From Rubricoccus marinus (GTDB lineage Bacteria; Bacteroidota; Rhodothermia; Rhodothermales; Rubricoccaceae), in contig NZ_MQWB01000010.1 in assembly GCF_002257665.1 (NCBI RefSeq), positions 1-64,000 of the forward strand: a stretch of DNA of 64,000 nt. Direction: 5' to 3'. Below, piece by piece: positions 32,364 through 40,694 of the stretch. Positions within the stretch are counted from its first letter, which is position 1; each line of letters starts with the position of its first letter. A program made the position numbers and the translations under genes. The notes beneath the pieces are model-generated. The model saw nothing but the letters and a program-made list of their open reading frames with translations, had not been told where the DNA came from and searched no databases.

Positions 32364-33827
32364 ATGCTGTTCCGCCAGTACAACGACCCCAAGCTCGCCC
32401 AGTACGCCTACCTCGTGGGCTGCCAGAAGACCGGCGAAGCGCTCCTCATCGACCCGCTCCGCGACATCGACCAGTACGTCGCCGCCGCCGAGCGCGAGGG
32501 GCTGACCATCACGGCGGTCGCCGAGACCCACATCCACGCCGACTTCCTCTCGGGCGCGCGCGAGTTCGCCGACCGCCACGGCGCCAAGCTCTACCTCTCC
32601 GCCGAAGGCGAGGACGAGGGCTGGCCGTCGGCCTGGGCCAAGGGCTCGGACTACGACGTGACCTTCCTCCGCGACGGCGACACGTTCGCCATCGGCAACA
32701 TCGACATCACGGCCGTCCATACGCCGGGCCACACGCCCGAGCACCTCAGCTATGTCGTCGTCGACCGCGGCTCGGGCGCCACGACGCCCATCGGCATCGC
32801 GACGGGCGACTTCGTGTTCGTGGGCGACCTCGGCCGGCCGGACCTGCTGGAGCAGGCGGCCGGGATGCACGGCGTCCAGGAGGACTCGGCGCGCACGCTC
32901 TTCCAGTCGCTGCCCAAGTTCCGCGAGCTCCAGGACTACCTCCAGGTGTGGCCCGCCCACGGCGCGGGCTCCACGTGCGGCAAGGCGCTCGGCGCCGTCC
33001 CCACCACGACCGTCGGCTACGAGAAGCTCTACAACGCGTCTCTCGCCGCCGCCGACGGGGGAGAGGAGACGTTCGTGGACGCCATCCTGGACGGGCAGCC
33101 GGAGCCGCAGATGTATTTCGCGCGGATGAAGCGCGACAACCGCGACGGCGTCCCGCTCCTGGGCACGCTCCCCACGCCGCCCGCGCTCACCGCGAAGGAG
33201 CTGGCCGCGAAGGCCGACGCCGGCGAGACGCTGGTCGTCGATACCCGGCTCGACCGCTCGGGCTTCATGGCCAAGCACATCCCCGGCGCGCTCTACGCGC
33301 CGATGAATAAGAGCTTCAACACGGTCGTGGGCTCGCTCGTGGTCGACGAGACGACGCCGATCGTGCTCGTGATCGAGGCGGGCCACGTCGAGGAGGCCGT
33401 CCGCGACCTGGTCCGCATCGGCTACGACAACGTGGTCGGCTACGCGACGCCCGACACGCTCGAGCGCTACGTCGAGGACGGCGGCGAGACGGCGTCCATC
33501 CCCGAGATCACGTTCGAGGACCTGGCGCGGCGGAAGGACGAGGACGGCACGGCGGTCGTGGACGTCCGGTTCGCGAGCGAGTACGCCGGGGGCCACGTCC
33601 CGGGCGCGGTCAACGCCTCGTACACGCGCCTGCCGGACTACGAGACCGACCGGATCCCCAGCGGCAAGACGCTGCTTGTCCACTGCGCCTCGGGCGCCCG
33701 CTCGGCCGCCGCGAGCGCCTTCCTCGCCCGCGAGGGCTACGACGTGGCCTACGTCAACGGCGCCTTCGGCGACTATGCCGAGGACCACGAGGTCGCGACC
33801 GGCTCGCGCGAGACGGTCGAGGCCTGA
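32364..33827 (+). CDS. MBL-fold hydrolase with two rhodanese domains
   Basis: 487 residues. The MBL domain (1-250) holds ETHIHADFLSG and HTPGHTPEH, FVGDLGRPDL and the later PAHGAGS; this composition is found in persulfide dioxygenase-like (ETHE1/BlaI-type) enzymes that oxidise or hydrolyse glutathione persulfide. Rhodanese domain 1 (about 270-360) lacks the catalytic Cys (VLVIEAGHVEEA). Domain 2 (about 380-475) keeps it in LLVHCASGARS (Cys about 440), so only the last can carry sulfur. Cytoplasmic. It should dispose of the sulfane sulfur imported by the transporters upstream. Confidence 0.9.
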   Translation: MLFRQYNDPKLAQYAYLVGCQKTGEALLIDPLRDIDQYVAAAEREGLTITAVAETHIHADFLSGAREFADRHGAKLYLSAEGEDEGWPSAWAKGSDYDVTFLRDGDTFAIGNIDITAVHTPGHTPEHLSYVVVDRGSGATTPIGIATGDFVFVGDLGRPDLLEQAAGMHGVQEDSARTLFQSLPKFRELQDYLQVWPAHGAGSTCGKALGAVPTTTVGYEKLYNASLAAADGGEETFVDAILDGQPEPQMYFARMKRDNRDGVPLLGTLPTPPALTAKELAAKADAGETLVVDTRLDRSGFMAKHIPGALYAPMNKSFNTVVGSLVVDETTPIVLVIEAGHVEEAVRDLVRIGYDNVVGYATPDTLERYVEDGGETASIPEITFEDLARRKDEDGTAVVDVRFASEYAGGHVPGAVNASYTRLPDYETDRIPSGKTLLVHCASGARSAAASAFLAREGYDVAYVNGAFGDYAEDHEVATGSRETVEA

Positions 33828-33834
33828 CATCCCG

Positions 33835-33866
33835 CCCGCCAGCGGCCACCGCGCGCCGCTGGCGGG
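33835..33866 (+). terminator. Stem-loop after the MBL-rhodanese gene
   Basis: CCCGCCAGCGGC and GCCGCTGGCGGG form a perfect 12-bp stem around an 8-base loop, 8 bases after the stop codon. No clear U-tract follows (TTCTCC), so it may attenuate or protect the transcript instead of ending it. Confidence 0.5.
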
Positions 33867-33884
33867 CGCCCGTTCTCCATCTCT

Positions 33885-34127
33885 ATGACCGCCCCCTCCT
33901 TCGTCCGCTTCATGGTCTCGCCCTCGGGCCGCGCGCTCCGCGTGGTCGCCGGGCTCGGCCTCTTCACGTGGGGCCTCTCCCGCCGCGAGACGCCCGGCGG
34001 CAAGGCCACAGCCGCGCTCTCGCTCGTCCCCCTCGCCGCGGGCTCGTTCGACGTGTGCGTGCTCGGCCCCCTCCTGGGCGCCCCCCTCGACGGGGACGCC
34101 GCCCGCGCCGCCGTCGGCACCGCCTAG
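33885..34127 (+). CDS. DUF2892-type small membrane protein
   Basis: 80 residues. SPSGRALRVVAGLGLFTWGL and LSLVPLAAGSFDVCVLGPLL resemble the YgaP transmembrane domain (DUF2892), which accompanies rhodaneses and may pass sulfide or thiocyanate across the inner membrane. Here it is a free-standing subunit between an MBL-rhodanese and a TauE-rhodanese gene. Confidence 0.75.
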   Translation: MTAPSFVRFMVSPSGRALRVVAGLGLFTWGLSRRETPGGKATAALSLVPLAAGSFDVCVLGPLLGAPLDGDAARAAVGTA

Positions 34128-34149
34128 CCCCGGGCTCCGCCCGCACCCC

Positions 34150-35295
34150 ATGATCTACGCCCTCCTCGGCGCCGTCGCCATCGGCCTCGTCCTCGGCCTC
34201 CTCGGCTCCGGCGGCTCCATCCTGACGGTCCCCGTCCTGGTCTACCTCGCCGGCCACGGCGAGAAGGTCGCCATCGCCGAGAGCCTCGCGATCGTCGGCG
34301 CCATCGCCGCCGTCGGCGCGTTCCCCTACGCCCGCCAGAAGCTCGTCGATTGGCACTCCGTCCTCTACTTCGGCGTGCCCGGCATCGTCGGGACCTACGG
34401 CGGTGCAGCGCTCGCCAAGTGGATCCCTGGCGCCGTCCAACTGGCGCTGTTCGCCGTCGTGATGATCCTGGCCGCCGGGCTCATGTTCCGCGGCCGGAAG
34501 GAGGTGCCGGAGGGCGAGGTGCGCGAGCGCCAGCCGCTGTGGCTGATCGGCATCGAGGGCTTGCTCGTCGGCGTGCTGACGGGGCTCGTGGGCGTCGGCG
34601 GCGGGTTCCTGATCGTCCCAGCCCTCGTCCTCCTGGGGGGCTTGTCGATGCGGCTCGCCGTCGGGACGAGCCTGCTCATCATCGCGGCCAAGAGCGCGGC
34701 CGGGTTCTTCAAGTACGTCGACGTGCTCGCCGAGACGGGCCAGCAGGTCGACTGGCAGCTCATCGGCATCTTCGCCGTGATCGGCATCGCCGGGTCGTTC
34801 GTGGGCAACGCGCTCAGCCAGCGCGTGCCGCAGGCCCAGCTCAAAAAGGGCTTCGCCGTCTTCCTGGTCGTCATGGGCGTCTTCATCCTCGGCAAGGAGG
34901 GTCCGGCGGCGCTCGGCATGGACGCCCAGGCGGCCACCCCGGCGACGGCGGTCGAGACGGCCGCGCCTGCCACGGCCGTACCCGCCACGCTCTCGGCCGA
35001 CGAGGCCGTCGCCTACCTCGCCGCTACGCCCGACGCCCAGCTCGTCGACGTCCGCACGGCCCCGGAGATCGCCGCGACGGGCACGCTCGAGGGCGCTCTC
35101 GCCCTCGCCTACGCGCCCGGCTTCACCGGCCGAGCCGCCGACGCGCTCGATCCGGCCCGGCCCGTCGTCCTCTTCTGCGGCTCGGGCGCCCGCTCGGCCC
35201 GCGCCGCGAGCGACCTCGCCGGGGCGGGCTTCGCCGAGGTCGCCAACGCCGGGGCCTTCCGCACCCTCGCCGCCGCAGGCCTCCCCACCGACTGA
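34150..35295 (+). CDS. TauE/SafE sulfite exporter fused to rhodanese
   Basis: 381 residues. The first ~265 form a TauE/SafE permease with eight helices (LGSGGSILTVPVLVYLAG and GLVGVGGGFLIVPALVLLGG are the two signature segments). An Ala/Thr linker leads to a rhodanese domain (about 285-378) with catalytic Cys in VVLFCGSGARSARAA. The topology probably places the rhodanese in the periplasm or cytoplasm next to the permease, coupling sulfur transfer to sulfite or thiosulfate export. Confidence 0.88.
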   Translation: MIYALLGAVAIGLVLGLLGSGGSILTVPVLVYLAGHGEKVAIAESLAIVGAIAAVGAFPYARQKLVDWHSVLYFGVPGIVGTYGGAALAKWIPGAVQLALFAVVMILAAGLMFRGRKEVPEGEVRERQPLWLIGIEGLLVGVLTGLVGVGGGFLIVPALVLLGGLSMRLAVGTSLLIIAAKSAAGFFKYVDVLAETGQQVDWQLIGIFAVIGIAGSFVGNALSQRVPQAQLKKGFAVFLVVMGVFILGKEGPAALGMDAQAATPATAVETAAPATAVPATLSADEAVAYLAATPDAQLVDVRTAPEIAATGTLEGALALAYAPGFTGRAADALDPARPVVLFCGSGARSARAASDLAGAGFAEVANAGAFRTLAAAGLPTD

Positions 35296-35298
35296 CCC

Positions 35299-36195
35299 AT
35301 GCGCGTTCTCCTCGCCCTCGCTCTCGTCGCCCTCGGCGGCTGCGCCGCCACCGCGCCCCGCCCGGCCGCCTCGCCCGACCTCGTCGTCTCCGCTGCCGAA
35401 CTGGCGGACGGGATCGAGGGGGCCGTCGTCGTCCACGTCGCCCGCGAGCGGGCCGACTACGACGCGGGCCACGTCCCCGGCGCCCGCTTCCTCCCGCTCT
35501 CGGCCGTCGCCGCCGAGCGGGGCGGCGTGCCCAACATGCTCCCACCGCTGGCGGAGGTGCGCGCCGCCTTCCAAGCCGTCGGCGTCTCCGACGGCTCCCG
35601 CGTCGTCCTCTACGGCGACCTCGGCGGGCTCTCGGCCGCGCGCGCGCTCTACGCGCTCGACGCCATCGGCCACCCCGGCGGGGCCGTCCTCGACGGCGGA
35701 CTCGCGGCGTGGCAGCGCGCCGGACAGCCGGTCTCTACGGACGCCGCCCCGCCCGCGCGCGCGGGCTCCATCACGACGGCACCGGACCCGCGCGTGACCG
35801 CGACCGCGTCCGACGTCCGCGCGCTCCTGGACGACGCCGCTGCCGGTCGCGCCGCGCTCGTGGACGCCCGACCGTTCGAGCAGTACACGGGCGCCACGCC
35901 GGGCGGCGGCGTCACCCGCCCCGGCCACGTCCCCGGCGCGGCCTCGCTCTTCTGGGAAGAGGACCTCCGGCCCGACGGCACGCTCCGCTCCCTCGACGAG
36001 CTCCGGGCGCGCTACGCCGAGGCGGGCGCCGTCCCCGGCGAGCCCGTCGTGACCTACTGCCGGACCGGGGTCCAGGCGTCGCACGCCTACCTCGTCGCCC
36101 GGCTCCTCGGCCTCCAGCCCCGGCTCTACGACGGCTCGTTCTTCGAGTGGAGCACGCAGACCGACTACCCCGTCCAGCCCGGACCCCAGCCGTGA
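35299..36195 (+). CDS. Lipoprotein thiosulfate sulfurtransferase (two rhodanese domains)
   Basis: 298 residues. The signal (LLALALVALGGC) ends in a lipobox, so the enzyme is periplasmic and membrane-anchored. The N-terminal rhodanese domain is inactive (VVLYGDLGGLSAA in place of the Cys loop); the C-terminal one has the active loop VVTYCRTGVQAS (Cys about 255). This is the SseA/TST architecture. It starts 3 bases after the TauE-rhodanese gene. It would move sulfur between thiosulfate and an acceptor such as cyanide or a thiol in the periplasm. Confidence 0.87.
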   Translation: MRVLLALALVALGGCAATAPRPAASPDLVVSAAELADGIEGAVVVHVARERADYDAGHVPGARFLPLSAVAAERGGVPNMLPPLAEVRAAFQAVGVSDGSRVVLYGDLGGLSAARALYALDAIGHPGGAVLDGGLAAWQRAGQPVSTDAAPPARAGSITTAPDPRVTATASDVRALLDDAAAGRAALVDARPFEQYTGATPGGGVTRPGHVPGAASLFWEEDLRPDGTLRSLDELRARYAEAGAVPGEPVVTYCRTGVQASHAYLVARLLGLQPRLYDGSFFEWSTQTDYPVQPGPQP

Positions 36196-36386
36196 CCGAC
36201 CGCCCCGCCTCCGAGCGTCTCGACCTGCCGACCGAGGACTACGACGCGCTCGCCCTCGCTATCGCGAGCGATCAGAGCCCCGTCGGCATCGACGCCAAGA
36301 AAACCCACGTCGTCATCCTCCACCTCTTGCTCGACCTCCAGGACCGCCTCGCGCGGCTGGAGGCCCGCCTCGACGCCCATGACTAG
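36192..36386 (+). CDS. Small hypothetical protein
   Basis: 64 residues (ALAIASDQSPVGIDAKKTHV, then a helix HLLLDLQDRLARLEARL). The GTG start overlaps the previous stop (GTGA), and the end overlaps the next gene by 8 bases, so it is translated in a chain with its neighbours. No family is recognised; possibly a small helical adaptor. Confidence 0.6.
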   Translation: MTDRPASERLDLPTEDYDALALAIASDQSPVGIDAKKTHVVILHLLLDLQDRLARLEARLDAHD

Positions 36387-36909
36387 CCGCCTCGCCGTCC
36401 TCGCTCTCGCCACGCTCGTGGCGCTCCCCGCGGCCGCCCAGCCCCACACGCCCCCGGCCTCGCTCTCGCAGGACGAGATGCACGGGCTCATGATGGGGCA
36501 GGGGATGGGCCTCGCCCGCGCCGCCGAGATGCAGGGCTTCCCCGGCCCCAAGCACGTCCTCGAACTCGCCGACTCCCTCGCCCTCTCGGACGACCAGCGG
36601 CGAACGGCCGAGGCCCTCATGGCCCGGGTCCAGGCCGAGGCCCGCGCCCTCGGCGCCCGCATCGTCGGCGTCGAGGCCCACCTCTCGGAGATGTTCGAGG
36701 CCGACGAGGTCGACCGCCACCACGTCGAGGGCGCCGCCCACGAATCCGCCCGGCTCCACGCCCGGCTCCGGCTCGTCCACCTCGCGGCCCATCTCGACAT
36801 GCGCCAGGCGCTGACGGCTGAGCAGGCCGCCCGCTACCACGCGCTCCGCCACGGCCCCGACGCGTCGTCGGGCGGCGGGCCTGGTGGTCGCCACGGCGAC
36901 GGTCACTGA
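36379..36909 (+). CDS. Spy/CpxP-like periplasmic protein
   Basis: 176 residues with a signal peptide (LALATLVALPAAAQ). The mature protein is helical and rich in Met and His (DEMHGLMMGQGMGLARAAEM, VDRHHVEGAAHESARLH, final GGRHGDGH), with an LALSDDQR and ALTAEQAARYHAL pattern like the LTxxQ motifs of Spy/CpxP and heavy-metal sensor proteins. It may bind metals or act as a periplasmic chaperone. Confidence 0.7.
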   Translation: MTSRLAVLALATLVALPAAAQPHTPPASLSQDEMHGLMMGQGMGLARAAEMQGFPGPKHVLELADSLALSDDQRRTAEALMARVQAEARALGARIVGVEAHLSEMFEADEVDRHHVEGAAHESARLHARLRLVHLAAHLDMRQALTAEQAARYHALRHGPDASSGGGPGGRHGDGH

Positions 36910-36938
36910 GTCATCCTCTCCTCCATCCCCCTGCCTCC

Positions 36939-37262
36939 ATGTCCACCACCCGCCGCCAGTTCCTCTCTCGTGCCGCCGTCGCAGGCGTCGCCCTCGGCGC
37001 CCCCTCGCTCCTCGCTGCCTGCGGCAGCGGCGACCCTCGCTCGGCCTCGGGCTGCGACGGCTACAGCGCGCTCACGCCCCAGGAGCTCCAGGCCCGCCAG
37101 GGGCTGAACTACGTCGACGCCTCGCCCAAGCCCGCCCAGCTCTGCTCCAACTGCATGCACTACACCGCTCCCGCCGAGGGCGCCTGCGGCGGGTGCAAGC
37201 TCTTCGCCGGGCCCGTCCTCGCGGGCGGCTACTGCACCGCCTGGGCCGCCCAGGCCAGCTAG
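36939..37262 (+). CDS. High-potential iron-sulfur protein (HiPIP)
   Basis: 107 residues. A Tat signal (RRQFLSRAAVAGVALG) exports the folded protein. The mature part has LCSNCMHYTAP, GACGGCKLF and GGYCTAW, the Cys pattern that holds one 4Fe-4S cluster in HiPIPs. It would ferry electrons in the periplasm, probably from sulfur or quinol oxidation to the cytochrome oxidase encoded further right. Confidence 0.9.
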   Translation: MSTTRRQFLSRAAVAGVALGAPSLLAACGSGDPRSASGCDGYSALTPQELQARQGLNYVDASPKPAQLCSNCMHYTAPAEGACGGCKLFAGPVLAGGYCTAWAAQAS

Positions 37263-37264
37263 AC

Positions 37265-37585
37265 GTGAGCGACCGCTTCCAAACCGACGTGCTCGACAAA
37301 AGCCACGAGAAGCCCGTCCTCGTCGACTTCTGGGCGCCGTGGTGCGGCCCCTGCCGCGTGCTCGGTCCCACCCTCGAGCGCCTGGCGAAGGAGAGCCAGG
37401 GCCGCTGGCGGCTCGTGAAGGTCAACTCCGACCATCACCCCGACCTCGCGCGCCGCTACGGCGTCCGCGGCATCCCCGCCGTCAAGCTGTTCGTCGACGG
37501 GACCGTCGAGGCCGAGTTCACCGGCGCGATCCCCGAGCCCGCCCTCCGCAGATGGCTCGACGAGCACGTCCCCACTCCGTCGTGA
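37265..37585 (+). CDS. Thioredoxin
   Basis: 106 residues, cytoplasmic: VLVDFWAPWCGPCRVLGPTL with the active WCGPC (about residue 28), VNSDHHPDLARRYGVRGIPA with the conserved cis-Pro, and a closing helix. Starts with GTG. In this place it may reduce persulfides on the rhodaneses. The stop overlaps the GTG of the next gene. Confidence 0.92.
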   Translation: MSDRFQTDVLDKSHEKPVLVDFWAPWCGPCRVLGPTLERLAKESQGRWRLVKVNSDHHPDLARRYGVRGIPAVKLFVDGTVEAEFTGAIPEPALRRWLDEHVPTPS

Positions 37586-38145
37586 CCGCCCGCGCTGCCC
37601 TCGTCCTCCTCGTCCTCGCGGGCTGCGCCTCCGAGCCCTCGTCGCCCGCGGACGGGCCGCCTCCGACGGAGGCCCAGACGCCCGAAGAGGCCCGCGTCGA
37701 GGCGGCCGTCGCCGCCATCGACTCGATGCGCGCGGCGCGCGCGGCGTCCATCTCGCCGGACGAGACCGTCGACGCCGAGACGTTCGCTCGCGTGTGCAAG
37801 CCTGTCGGCATGCGCGCGCGCGCCCTCGCCGACTCCACCGGCTGGACCGTCCGCCAGGCCGCGATTCGTTTCCGCAACCCCGCCAACGCCGCCACGCCCG
37901 CCGAGGCCGCGCTCCACGAGCGGTTCGAGGCCGACCCCGCGCTCGCGCACGTCTGGGCCGACGCCCCCGGCGGGCGCCTCTACGCCCGCCGGATCACCGT
38001 CACGGCCGGGTGCGCCGCCTGCCATGGGCCCCGCGACGACCGCCCCGCCTTCGTTGCCGAGCGCTACCCCGACGACCGCGCCTACGGCTTCCAGCCCGGC
38101 GACCTGCGCGGCGTCTACGCCGTCTTCGTCCCCGCCCAGCCGTGA
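37582..38145 (+). CDS. DUF3365 (Tll0287-like) heme lipoprotein
   Basis: 187 residues with a lipobox (LVLLVLAGC) and one heme c motif, GCAACHGP, near residue 147, followed by YPDDRAYGFQPGDLRGVYAV, the usual end of the Tll0287-like heme-binding domain (DUF3365). An RFRNPANAATPAE segment is also typical. Periplasmic redox or sensor protein, here probably part of electron transfer. Confidence 0.85.
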   Translation: MTARAALVLLVLAGCASEPSSPADGPPPTEAQTPEEARVEAAVAAIDSMRAARAASISPDETVDAETFARVCKPVGMRARALADSTGWTVRQAAIRFRNPANAATPAEAALHERFEADPALAHVWADAPGGRLYARRITVTAGCAACHGPRDDRPAFVAERYPDDRAYGFQPGDLRGVYAVFVPAQP

Positions 38146-39197
38146 CGCGCCGCCTCGTCCTGCTCGCCGCACTCGCGGCCGCTGCCCTGACTCCCGCCCA
38201 GGCCCAGGATCGTCCCCAGCCCTCCCCCGTCGAGGCCGCCCGCGCGGCCGACCCCTACGACGTCCCGCCCCACGTCGGCTACCTCCTCCAGGCCGACGCC
38301 CTCTCCGGCCCCGAGGTGGACCCCGACGGGTTCCTCCTCCGCACCGCCCGCCTCCGCTTCGCGGGCGAGGCCAGCGCGACGGCCCGCTACTTCGTCCAGG
38401 CCGAGCTCGCCCGCGGCCCCGCCGTTCTCGACGCCCGCCTCGCCGTCCGCCTCGGCGGCCCGGTCGAGCTCGTCGCGGGGCTCTACAAGACGCCCTTCAG
38501 CCGCGAGCTCCTCACGTTCCGCGGCGCCCTGCCCGCCGCCGAGCGCGCCCGCGCCGTCCGCGCCCTCGCGCCCGGCCGCCAGGTCGGGGCGAACCTGCGG
38601 GTCACAGGCGAGAGGGGAGGGGACACGTTCCGCGCCGAGGCCGGTCTCTTCAACGGCAACGGCGGCCGCACGTTCGCCAACGACGGCGACGGGCTCCTCG
38701 CCGTCGGGCGCGCCGAGGCCGCGCTCGCCGTCCCCGTCGGGACCCTCCGCCTCGGTGCGAGCGCGGCCCGCGGGCGCGACGACGCCGCGCCGATCCCCAC
38801 GCTCGACCCGGCCTTCGAGGGCACGCGCACCGTCGTCGGCGCCGACCTCGACCTGACCACGCCCCGCGTGTACGTCCTCGCCGAGGCCCTCGCCGGCCGC
38901 CTGGACGGCCCTGGGGGCGACCGCCGCCCCTGGGGCGGCGCCCTCACCGCGACGGTCGAGGCCTTCCACCACGTCCGCCTCGTCGGGCGGCTCGACCACT
39001 TCGACCCCGACGCGCCCGAGGCCCCCCACGAGAGGCCCGGGGCCGTGGACGAGCCCCACGAGGCGCCCAACCGCGTCGCCCTCGGCCTCGACCTCGAGCC
39101 ACAGCCCCACGTCCGCGCCCTCGTCGACTACGGGTTCCCCACCGACGACCCCGCCCACGGCGAGGTCCGCCTCCGCCTCCAGCTCGCGCTCCGCTAA
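38142..39197 (+). CDS. OprO/OprP-type porin
   Basis: 351 residues with a signal peptide (to about residue 22) and repeated amphipathic beta strands: RFAGEASATARYFVQAELAR, VELVAGLYKTPFSRELL, FRAEAGLFNGNGGRTF. The GLYKTPFSRE segment is characteristic of phosphate-selective porin-like proteins. It probably admits anions such as thiosulfate or sulfate through the outer membrane. GTG start overlapping the previous stop. Confidence 0.82.
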   Translation: MTRRLVLLAALAAAALTPAQAQDRPQPSPVEAARAADPYDVPPHVGYLLQADALSGPEVDPDGFLLRTARLRFAGEASATARYFVQAELARGPAVLDARLAVRLGGPVELVAGLYKTPFSRELLTFRGALPAAERARAVRALAPGRQVGANLRVTGERGGDTFRAEAGLFNGNGGRTFANDGDGLLAVGRAEAALAVPVGTLRLGASAARGRDDAAPIPTLDPAFEGTRTVVGADLDLTTPRVYVLAEALAGRLDGPGGDRRPWGGALTATVEAFHHVRLVGRLDHFDPDAPEAPHERPGAVDEPHEAPNRVALGLDLEPQPHVRALVDYGFPTDDPAHGEVRLRLQLALR

Positions 39198-39203
39198 ACC
39201 CCC

Positions 39204-39548
39204 ATGTCCTTCTTCTCCCGACTCATGAACCGCTCCGACGACACCCTCGCCCCCGCCGACTTCGTCGCCCAGCGCGACCCCGAGGCGCCCGTCCTCGACG
39301 TCCGCACGCCCGACGAGTTCGCCTCCGGCCACCTCGCCGGCGCCACGAACGTTGACGTGATGGCGCCCGACTTCCAGAGCCGGGTCGCCGCCCTCGACCT
39401 CCCCACCGACACACCGGTCTACCTCTACTGCCGCTCCGGCAACCGGTCCGGCCAGGCCACCAAGGCCCTCCGGCAGATGGGCCACACCGGCGCCGTCAAC
39501 GTCGGCGGGTTCGACGCGCTCGCGAAGGCCGGCGCCGAGACGGCGTAG
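39204..39548 (+). CDS. Single-domain rhodanese
   Basis: 114 residues: LDVRTPDEFASGHLAGATNV and the active loop VYLYCRSGNRSGQA with catalytic Cys at about 77. No signal peptide, so a cytoplasmic sulfur carrier. It ends the sulfur operon. Confidence 0.9.
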   Translation: MSFFSRLMNRSDDTLAPADFVAQRDPEAPVLDVRTPDEFASGHLAGATNVDVMAPDFQSRVAALDLPTDTPVYLYCRSGNRSGQATKALRQMGHTGAVNVGGFDALAKAGAETA

Positions 39549-39551
39549 CCC

Positions 39552-40370
39552 GTGGCCACGCTCCTCGACCTTCTCCACACCACCCAGGTCGGCGCCGCGC
39601 TCGCCGGCCTGGTCGTGCTTCTCCTTTTGGAGGGCGCGCACCCGTTCTTCGAGTTCTTCCGCGAGCGGAAGGAGCGGGGCCGCCACCTCGCGCGCAACCT
39701 CGTCCTGGGTGCGGTGAACAGCGCCGTCGTGGCCGTCGTCTTTGCCGGGCTCTGGGTGGCCGCCGCGGCGTGGGCGGCGGCGAACGGCTGGGGCCTCTTG
39801 CGTCTGGTCGCGCTGCCGGGCTGGCTCCACGCCATGGGGGCGGTCCTGCTCCTCGACGCGTGGACCTACGCCTGGCACCGGATGAACCACCGGATCCCGT
39901 TCCTGTGGCGCTTCCACCGCGTCCACCACTCGGACGCGCAGATGGACGTGACGACGGCGAGCCGCTTCCACACGGGCGAGATCGTGCTGTCGTCGGCGCT
40001 CCGCGTCCCGCTCATCGTGGCGCTCGGCGTGACCGCGTGGCAGCTCGTGCTCTACGAGACGCTGATGTTCGCCGTCGTCCAGTTCCACCACGCCAACATC
40101 GCGCTCCCGGAACGCGTCGAGGCCGTCGTGAACAAGCTCATCGTGACGCCGGCGATGCACAAGGTCCACCACAGCCGGTGGCAGCCCGAGACGGACTCCA
40201 ACTACTCGGCGATGCTCTCCGTCTGGGACCGCCTCTTCCGCTCGTTCCGCCGCCGTGAGGCGCTCCACGAGGTGGAGCTAGGGCTGGCGGAGTTCGATGA
40301 CGACCGCCACCAGTCGGTCGCCGGGATGCTCCGGACGCCGCTCGCATCCATCCAGAAACTCGACGCGTGA
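39552..40370 (+). CDS. Sterol desaturase/fatty acid hydroxylase family protein
   Basis: 272 residues, membrane-bound di-iron enzyme. Four or more helices and the His clusters WHRMNHRIP, WRFHRVHHSD and MHKVHHSRW are present. The GTG start lies 3 bases after the rhodanese, so it is co-transcribed. It may hydroxylate a lipid or a carotenoid; why it lies with sulfur genes is unclear. Confidence 0.88.
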   Translation: MATLLDLLHTTQVGAALAGLVVLLLLEGAHPFFEFFRERKERGRHLARNLVLGAVNSAVVAVVFAGLWVAAAAWAAANGWGLLRLVALPGWLHAMGAVLLLDAWTYAWHRMNHRIPFLWRFHRVHHSDAQMDVTTASRFHTGEIVLSSALRVPLIVALGVTAWQLVLYETLMFAVVQFHHANIALPERVEAVVNKLIVTPAMHKVHHSRWQPETDSNYSAMLSVWDRLFRSFRRREALHEVELGLAEFDDDRHQSVAGMLRTPLASIQKLDA

Positions 40371-40439
40371 TCCGCCGCCCGTTCTCGCCTGCGAAGGGGG
40401 AGAGAAGCCGGTGGAGCCCTGCAACGGGGGTCTCCTCTG

Positions 40440-40466
40440 TTCGTATTGTATCGACGTGTCATAACA
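40440..40466 (+). promoter_or_regulatory. Candidate promoter/operator of the cbb3 operon
   Basis: GTTCGTATTGTATCG-ACGT-GTCATAACA, 6 bases before the first ATG of the operon. Nearly the same two-part layout stands before the sulfur transporter gene (30987-31018). CATAAC could serve as a -10 element of a short-leader or leaderless transcript. Confidence 0.5.
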
Positions 40467-40472
40467 GGCGTC

Positions 40473-40694
40473 ATGGCTGAACCCGCTGCTCCCGAAAGCC
40501 CCAAACCCGGCGTCGAACGGTCGACGGCGGGCCTCGTCGTCGCGCTCTACCTCGGGGCGACGCTCTTGCTCGCCTACATCACCTACCGGGTCATCATGGA
40601 GAGCCGGGACCGCCTCGCGCCGCCGGACCCCGACCCGGCTGCGCTCGCGGCCCCGCCGCCCGCGCCCCTCGTCGCCACCCGCCTCCCGCTGTGA
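40473..40694 (+). CDS. Small single-helix protein of the cbb3 operon
   Basis: 73 residues with one transmembrane helix (GLVVALYLGATLLLAYITYR) and a Pro/Ala-rich tail. It is the first gene of the oxidase operon and its end overlaps ccoS. It may play the part of CcoQ or another small stabilising subunit, but sequence similarity to CcoQ is not evident. Confidence 0.6.
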   Translation: MAEPAAPESPKPGVERSTAGLVVALYLGATLLLAYITYRVIMESRDRLAPPDPDPAALAAPPPAPLVATRLPL

